A stretch of DNA of 64,000 nt from Bin34 sp965219935 (GTDB taxonomy: Bacteria > Chloroflexota > Anaerolineae > Caldilineales > Caldilineaceae). Under the pieces are notes generated by a model. The model worked only from the letters and a program-made list of their open reading frames with translations. It was not told where the DNA came from and ran no database searches. The position numbers and the translations under genes were made by a program. The stretch is taken from contig CBDCOU010000003.1 in NCBI GenBank assembly GCA_965219935.1, positions 1,116,001-1,180,000 of the forward strand. Direction: 5' to 3'. Of this stretch, positions 59,293-64,000 are shown in pieces; position 1 is the stretch's first letter, and each line of letters opens with the position of its first letter.

Positions 59293-61697
59293 AATGACAC
59301 CGTCCCGGCGTATGCCGCGTCCAGCATCCGTTGAACCAAACCGTCCGCCGTCTGTGGTTCCGTCATGTCGCTGCCGGCCAGAGCCGCGGGAACGGCCCAA
59401 AGCATCAGGTTCTGGTAGTAGTCGGCACCGAAAGTGCGCTGCCCCGTATCGGCATCGCCGCGGGTTGTGTTGGGGAAGTCCCACACATAGCCCCAATGCA
59501 CAATGTTGGCCAGGCAGCGGCGGAGCAGATCCATGCCGAAATCCCGGTTGCCTTCGTACATGTAGGTCATGGCCAACATGAAGAGCTCGGGCGGGAAATA
59601 GCTGTAGGGTCCGTACCCGCCCACCTGCGCCACGGTGCCGTCCGGATTGGCGTAGTTCACCGCGCCGGACTGTGACAGGTCGCAATTTATGTCGCGGATG
59701 GTCTGCAGCGTGACGGAGACCCGGTCGGCGGGAAAGACGGCGTCCACACCGTGCCAGCTGGTGATCCAGTGGCCGTCCAGCTGGTAGCCGAACACCAGGT
59801 CCGATTCGGTTTCCGTGTCGGGTTCCCGGAAGTTCCAGTAGCAGGTTCCATTCCAAAGAATTTCCTCCAGGGCCTTCTCGCCCGCGGCCAGCCAGTCGTC
59901 GCACTTGGCGACGTACCCGGAATCATCCATGGCAAGTGCCATGCGGCGCATGATCGCAACCTGCGCCAATCGAATGCCGCCGGCGTGCGTCACGTATCCC
60001 TTCCAGCCCGGCTCCGGGGCTTCGAACCACTCCGTATCGCCCAGACCTTCGGCATCCGTGCCGGGCTCGGGCATGGCCACCACCTGCGAATCCCCGTACG
60101 CAGGCCGCAGGGCCAGGGCAAAGTCGTTGCACCGCTTCAGCGATTCCCAGAACTCCGCCAGGAACACATCGTCTCCGGACGTGCGCCAGTAACGATCCGC
60201 CATGACGATGTAGCAGGCACCGTTGAGCACGGTCTGGTAGCCGCGGTCCGGGGCCGCCATGTCGTAGGGATCTTGATTGTTCTTGTCCCGGGCCGTGATG
60301 CCGCCGAAGATCCACGGCGGCCGTCCGTCGGGAAACTGGTAGGCACGATAACCGTGGAGTGTGGACAGGGCGGCATCCGGAAAGAAGTAGAGCAGCGGAA
60401 TGTTCCCGTAGAAGCTGCAGGGCAGGCACTCCAATTGGGGACAGCCGCGCGGGCACTCGTTGAGCGCGAAGAGCCCGAGCGAAGGCGGAACCCATTCGGA
60501 ACCGGTCCAGCCCTCCTGTGCCCACACGCTGCACTCGGTCAGCAGATGCAGGTTGTTGATGAGCGAATCGGCGAGCCAACCCGGAACATCGGGCGCCTGG
60601 TACAGGACCTCCTGCCACGCAATGACCCGGTCCAGATACGAAGATTGGCGGGAAGCCAAGTCCTGAAGGACCGTCTCAAGATCCGGCCACGTCCGTTCGT
60701 ACATGTGGACGAAGGGGGACGAGCCGTCCGCGGCCGGGGTTCCGCCTGCCATCCAGGTTGGGGCATGCCAGGCGAGGAGGATGGTCAGCTCGGTACTGGA
60801 TCCCGGTTCCAGGGCAAAGGGGATGCTCAAGGACAGTCCGCTCTCCTCGGGTAGGGGCGCGGGCAGCGCCTCGCCTGCGGCCGCCCATCGGCCGCCTTCG
60901 GCATCCAATCCCGCTCCCCAGATACAACCGGCTGGCGCATTGACAACCCCCAAGGCGTACTCCATCCGGCACCCCGGTTTGTCGCTCAACCGGTTCACCC
61001 GGACAGCCTCCATGGTGGATTCCAGGTTCAAAACGGCGCGTTCAACATGCTCCCCCGGGACGGATTTCCCGCCCCCGAATCCGGGCAGCGAAAACAGGAA
61101 CACTCCCTGACACGCAATGTCGGACCGGTTGCGCAGACGAACGCGGAAAACTGCGCCTGGCAACAGCGACGTGTTGGCATCACCGGGCAGGAAGGGATGG
61201 AAGGCCCGCATGCCAACATCCAGGCTGTCACCGGTATCGAACTCCATGTCGAGGACCGGATAATGCCCCCAGTAGTCCACGCTCCGGCAGAGTTCAACCC
61301 CGGACAGGTCCAGTTGCCGGTAGCGGGGCGTGTAATCCGTGGGCGGGAACTGGTGGGGCGAAGCGGCCGGCGTGGGTGTGTCCTCCTTGGCCCTCCGGTC
61401 CGTCACCAGCAGGCGGGTGGATCCGTCCGTCCGGTATCCCATGAACGGCATGTTGGAGAGACCGCGCGGCGCCACAAGTTCGTTGAAGATGGTGACGTAC
61501 CCCAGCATGCCGTTGGGTTCAATGTCCAGGCAACCCGTGTCGAGGCCGCCCACGGGCATGCCGCAGGTGGGCCGCGGTTCGCCGCGGTAGACAACCCCCG
61601 TCACCGAATTCCTGTAGCCTTCGGCCGAGAACTCCTGCCAGTCCGCGTGCGGTATGTGGCGGGGAAAGAAACGGGGATGTTCGAATTCGATCGACAT
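59289..61697 (-). CDS. GH116-family glycoside hydrolase (GBA2-like beta-glucosidase)
   Basis: This 802-residue protein has the two-part layout of GH116: an N-terminal beta-domain (about 20-330, with PVGGLDTGCLDIEPNG) and an (alpha/alpha)6 catalytic domain (about 370-790, with YFFPDAALSTLHG, GYQLDGHWITSW and YQNLMLWAVPAAL). The family includes glucosylceramidase 2 and bacterial beta-glucosidase/beta-xylosidase enzymes. No signal peptide is seen, so it acts in the cytoplasm on imported glycosides. The ATG at 61697 (MSIEFEHPRF) is preferred over longer in-frame starts because family similarity begins there. It overlaps the Ldh-family gene by four bases and lies 76 bases after a dehydrogenase gene. 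Confidence 0.85.
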   Translation of the reverse strand: MSIEFEHPRFFPRHIPHADWQEFSAEGYRNSVTGVVYRGEPRPTCGMPVGGLDTGCLDIEPNGMLGYVTIFNELVAPRGLSNMPFMGYRTDGSTRLLVTDRRAKEDTPTPAASPHQFPPTDYTPRYRQLDLSGVELCRSVDYWGHYPVLDMEFDTGDSLDVGMRAFHPFLPGDANTSLLPGAVFRVRLRNRSDIACQGVFLFSLPGFGGGKSVPGEHVERAVLNLESTMEAVRVNRLSDKPGCRMEYALGVVNAPAGCIWGAGLDAEGGRWAAAGEALPAPLPEESGLSLSIPFALEPGSSTELTILLAWHAPTWMAGGTPAADGSSPFVHMYERTWPDLETVLQDLASRQSSYLDRVIAWQEVLYQAPDVPGWLADSLINNLHLLTECSVWAQEGWTGSEWVPPSLGLFALNECPRGCPQLECLPCSFYGNIPLLYFFPDAALSTLHGYRAYQFPDGRPPWIFGGITARDKNNQDPYDMAAPDRGYQTVLNGACYIVMADRYWRTSGDDVFLAEFWESLKRCNDFALALRPAYGDSQVVAMPEPGTDAEGLGDTEWFEAPEPGWKGYVTHAGGIRLAQVAIMRRMALAMDDSGYVAKCDDWLAAGEKALEEILWNGTCYWNFREPDTETESDLVFGYQLDGHWITSWHGVDAVFPADRVSVTLQTIRDINCDLSQSGAVNYANPDGTVAQVGGYGPYSYFPPELFMLAMTYMYEGNRDFGMDLLRRCLANIVHWGYVWDFPNTTRGDADTGQRTFGADYYQNLMLWAVPAALAGSDMTEPQTADGLVQRMLDAAYAGTVSL

Positions 61698-61773
61698 GGA
61701 AGTTCCGTTGGGGTGTACCCCGCACGGTCGGCGGACCAAACGGGATATGGGAAGCAGGGCCCGGGGGATCGGG

Positions 61774-62808
61774 CTACGTGGCGGTTCCGGGTGCCAGCAG
61801 GACAATGCGGCCGTTGGCCTTTCCGGACCGCAACAGCGCCAAGGCCGTGTTGACTTCCTCCATCGGGAAGGTCCGGGTCACGATGGATCGCAGCGACCCG
61901 TCGGTCAGCAAACCGGCGGCCGCCTCCAGGTCCCGGCGGGTCCCGGCACGCGTTCCCAGAATCTGGATCTCCCGTTGCGCAAGATCCTTGCCGGCCGCCT
62001 GCAAATCATCCGGCGTGTACCCGACAAGCACCATCCGCCCCCCTGGTCGCAGGGCCTCCAGGCCAGCCTGCATCGTGCCCCGGGTGCCGACGATGTCCAG
62101 GACGCAATCCACGCCACCGCCCGCTCCGATGGTCTCCAGGGCGGCCGTCCACGACGATGCCGCACCGTCCACCACGGCGGTTGCCCCCATGGTTCGGGCC
62201 CAGGCCTGCTTGGCCGTTCCCAGTTCTGCCACGATGGGCCTGGCCCCCGCACGACGGACCAGCTGCACTACATAGGAACCCACACCGCCTGCACCCACGA
62301 CCAACACGATCTCTCCGGATTTCAATCCCGCGCGGTCGATCGCGTGGTGGGCGGTCAGGCCGGCGTCGCAGCAGGTGGCGGCATCGACCGAAGAGAGGGC
62401 CTCGGGTACCGGCACCACCTGCCGAGCCGAAACCTTCACGTATTCCGCCATGCCGCCATGGGCCTGCAGCACACCCATGACACTGCCCATGTCGAGGCAA
62501 AGCTGGGTACGGCCCGCCTGGCACAACGCACAAACGCCACAGGTCTCGAAGTTGTAGACAATCGCCGGCATGCCGGGCCGCAGATCGGTCACGGCCGATC
62601 CGACCGAGTCCACCACGCCGGAAATTTCGTGGCCGGGCACGAAGGGCAGCTCGGGTTCGTAGCCGAAACCGTCCATCAGCTTGAGATCGGTGCCGTCAAT
62701 GCCGCAGGCCCGTACCGCCAGGACGACTTCATGCGCTTCGGAAACCGGCTCCGGCATTTCGCGCCAGACCAGGGGCTCGCCGAACCGTTCGAGGACCGCC
62801 GCCTGCAT
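61774..62808 (-). CDS. Zinc-dependent alcohol dehydrogenase (MDR family)
   Basis: This 344-residue protein has the catalytic zinc Cys in RACGIDGTDLKL, PGHEISGVV, the structural zinc lobe TCGVCALCQAGRTQLC and the cofactor motif VVGAGGVGSYVVQLV. The catalytic Cys loop has Asp where many relatives have Ser or His (CGIDGTD), a mild variation. It lies between a sugar isomerase-like gene and the GH116 gene, all on the minus strand. A role in oxidising the released sugar or aglycone is the simplest reading. ATG 62808 is the natural start; a long frame extending upstream overlaps the isomerase gene. Confidence 0.88.
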   Translation of the reverse strand: MQAAVLERFGEPLVWREMPEPVSEAHEVVLAVRACGIDGTDLKLMDGFGYEPELPFVPGHEISGVVDSVGSAVTDLRPGMPAIVYNFETCGVCALCQAGRTQLCLDMGSVMGVLQAHGGMAEYVKVSARQVVPVPEALSSVDAATCCDAGLTAHHAIDRAGLKSGEIVLVVGAGGVGSYVVQLVRRAGARPIVAELGTAKQAWARTMGATAVVDGAASSWTAALETIGAGGGVDCVLDIVGTRGTMQAGLEALRPGGRMVLVGYTPDDLQAAGKDLAQREIQILGTRAGTRRDLEAAAGLLTDGSLRSIVTRTFPMEEVNTALALLRSGKANGRIVLLAPGTAT

Positions 62809-62840
62809 GCCCTGCCTCCGTTGTCCGTGTGCCGTCGGTC

Positions 62841-63695
62841 CTACGCGGCCGTTGCTTCCAGATGGGCCAGCAGGAAATCCCGCCCCTCGCGCAGAATGCG
62901 CAGGGGATCGGGGGTGTGGCCCCAGGCGAACCCCTCGTATTCCAACGCGATATAACCGGCAAAGCCCGTGTCGCGGACGGCCTGTATCAGGCTGCGGAAA
63001 TCGATTTCCCCTTCGCCCAGGGGCGGGAACTCGAAGTCCTCCAACCGCCCGAGGGCGTCCTTGGCATGAATGTGGCGCACGCGGGGCGCCAGCTCCCGGT
63101 AGGCCGCCGTGACATCGTCGCCGCGCACCAGGTAGTGGGCGGGGTCGAAGAGCACCTGCAAGCTGTCCATGCCGTCCTCGGCAAACAGCCTGCGCATGCC
63201 GTTCAGATCGTGGACGAGGCACCCCGGCAGGCTCGCGCACTCCAGCAGCAGCGTCACTCCCAGCTCCTCGCCGGCGGGCAGGATCACGGCCATGGCATCC
63301 AGCAAGCGCTGCCAGTAGGTGCCTTCGCGGCCGTACATGTTCTTCATGCCGCCGCCGGTGATCACGTATTGGCAGCCCAGGTCCGCAGCCACGCGCATGC
63401 CGCCCAGAACAAACTCAAGGTTGCGGGCCCGCGCCTCGGGATCCCCGTCGATCAGGTTCGTGTGGGCGTTGCACGTGCCGAAGTCCAGGCCCGCCGCCCT
63501 GGCCCCTTGCGCCACGCGGGCCCTTTCCGCGGCGTCCGCGTCGACGTACATGTGCGGCTTGGGAACGGGCAGGAAGGGCGGCTCCAGCTCCAGCGACACG
63601 TCGATCGCCTGGAAACCGTGGTCCGCCAGGATGCCCATGCACTCCACCACGTCGATGTGGGCAAAGAGTGCCGAGTTACAGCTGAGTCCCTTCAT
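62841..63695 (-). CDS. Sugar phosphate isomerase/epimerase family protein (TIM barrel)
   Basis: This 284-residue protein has the xylose-isomerase-like TIM barrel fold (AP_endonuc_2). The metal ligands are visible in LLLECASLPG (Glu), VLFDPAHYL (Asp and His), HIHAKDALG (His and Asp) and ALEYEGFAWG (Glu). These enzymes isomerise or epimerise free or phosphorylated sugars, or dehydrate inosose-type cyclitols. No N-terminal signal is seen. It is 33 bases downstream of the BKACE gene and 32 bases upstream of the dehydrogenase gene. The ATG at 63695 fits the barrel start. Confidence 0.9.
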   Translation of the reverse strand: MKGLSCNSALFAHIDVVECMGILADHGFQAIDVSLELEPPFLPVPKPHMYVDADAAERARVAQGARAAGLDFGTCNAHTNLIDGDPEARARNLEFVLGGMRVAADLGCQYVITGGGMKNMYGREGTYWQRLLDAMAVILPAGEELGVTLLLECASLPGCLVHDLNGMRRLFAEDGMDSLQVLFDPAHYLVRGDDVTAAYRELAPRVRHIHAKDALGRLEDFEFPPLGEGEIDFRSLIQAVRDTGFAGYIALEYEGFAWGHTPDPLRILREGRDFLLAHLEATAA

Positions 63696-63728
63696 GATGT
63701 CAGTGATGCGGATCGTGCCGACAGCACG

Positions 63729-64000
63729 TCAGCGCTCGAGTCCGATCATGGCCCGGGCTTCTTCGGGCGTCGCGATCTCGCGTCCAATCTCGCGCGCCAA
63801 GCGCACCGCCTTGTCGATCAGTTCGGCGTTGGTGCGGGCATACACCCCTTCGCTCAGGTAGGGGCAGTCCTCCATGCCGATGCGAATATGGCCGCCCAAA
63901 CTGATGGCGTGGGCAATCAGTTGCCAGTAGTCCGGCGGCTGCATGCAACTGATGTTCCAGTTCACGTTCTCCGGCAGGTGATCCACCATGTACTGGAGGC
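63729..64000 (-). CDS. BKACE-family (3-keto-5-aminohexanoate cleavage enzyme) protein, partial
   Basis: Only the C-terminal 89 or so codons are inside the window; the gene runs past position 64000. LPENVNWNISCM, then LGGHIRIGMEDCPYL, NAELIDKAVRLAREIG and IATPEEARAMIGL match the C-terminal part of the DUF849/BKACE family. These zinc-dependent enzymes condense a beta-keto acid with acetyl-CoA and cleave it to acetoacetate and a CoA ester. It is the first gene visible in the minus-strand operon, 33 bases before the isomerase gene, and would handle a beta-keto acid made from the sugar. Confidence 0.88.
   Translation of the reverse strand, partial: LQYMVDHLPENVNWNISCMQPPDYWQLIAHAISLGGHIRIGMEDCPYLSEGVYARTNAELIDKAVRLAREIGREIATPEEARAMIGLER

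Noticed and set aside
1..64000. CRISPR arrays, tRNA or rRNA genes
   Set aside because: I looked through the intergenic regions for regularly spaced repeats and tRNA T-arm patterns and saw none; a covariance-model scan would be needed to exclude tRNA fully.

Overview
The window looks like chromosomal DNA of a free-living or host-associated environmental bacterium with a large catabolic gene complement. It is GC-rich by eye and densely coded on both strands. No rRNA, tRNA or ribosomal protein gene is present, so the lineage cannot be fixed. The best guess (inference) is Chloroflexota-like, in the broad Caldilineaceae/SAR202 style. The reasons are two Tat-type solute-binding lipoproteins with an RR-x-FL signal and an AAC lipobox, two long Uma2-family proteins, many enolase-superfamily paralogs, and families such as PhyH and BKACE. 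Poribacteria-like lineages are an alternative.

Layout. 21-4721 (minus): aminotransferase, enolase-superfamily dehydratase and a RecQ helicase with a duplicated HRDC domain. 5048-10172 (plus): methyltransferase, a Uma2 protein and a McrB/McrC restriction pair whose McrB N-terminus is AT-rich. 10278-21163: a sugar-acid and amide catabolic island with four enolase-superfamily proteins, a sulfatase, an RraA-like aldolase, an SDR, an N-acyl-D-amino-acid deacylase and a zinc alcohol dehydrogenase. 21420-23471: an orphan response regulator without a phosphoacceptor Asp, divergent from a sarcosine-oxidase-like flavoprotein. 23517-28703 (minus): a tightly coupled run of class V aminotransferase, RsmI, patatin and two MFS transporters. 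28992-34215 (plus): a potassium-channel-like protein overlapping a dehydrogenase, a rhamnonate-dehydratase-like enzyme, a PhyH dioxygenase and a class V aminotransferase. 34216-36565: a disturbed stretch with a truncated SDR copy beside an intact SDR. 36972-43398 (plus): a compact five-gene run of HyuB, cyclic amidohydrolase, Gfo/Idh/MocA, creatinase-like M24 protein and a second Gfo/Idh/MocA. 43399-46417: a decayed IS110-type transposase end, a second Uma2 gene, a strong hairpin and a His-rich lipoprotein. 46418-55040: two sugar ABC systems with dehydrogenases. 55499-56281: a gene broken by one amber codon. 57082-64000: a Gfo/Idh/MocA gene facing a five-gene minus-strand operon (BKACE, isomerase, dehydrogenase, GH116 glycosidase, Ldh-family reductase).

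Taken together, most genes suit import of sugars or glycosides, desulfation, hydrolysis, oxidation at a hydroxyl, dehydration of the resulting sugar acids by enolase-superfamily enzymes, and retro-aldol cleavage. Substrates cannot be assigned from sequence alone. The most unusual features are the hydantoinase/creatinase-like operon, the degenerate response regulator with its symmetric divergent promoter region, a perfect palindrome before the RraA gene, a 16-base motif shared by two promoter regions, and several partly decayed genes.
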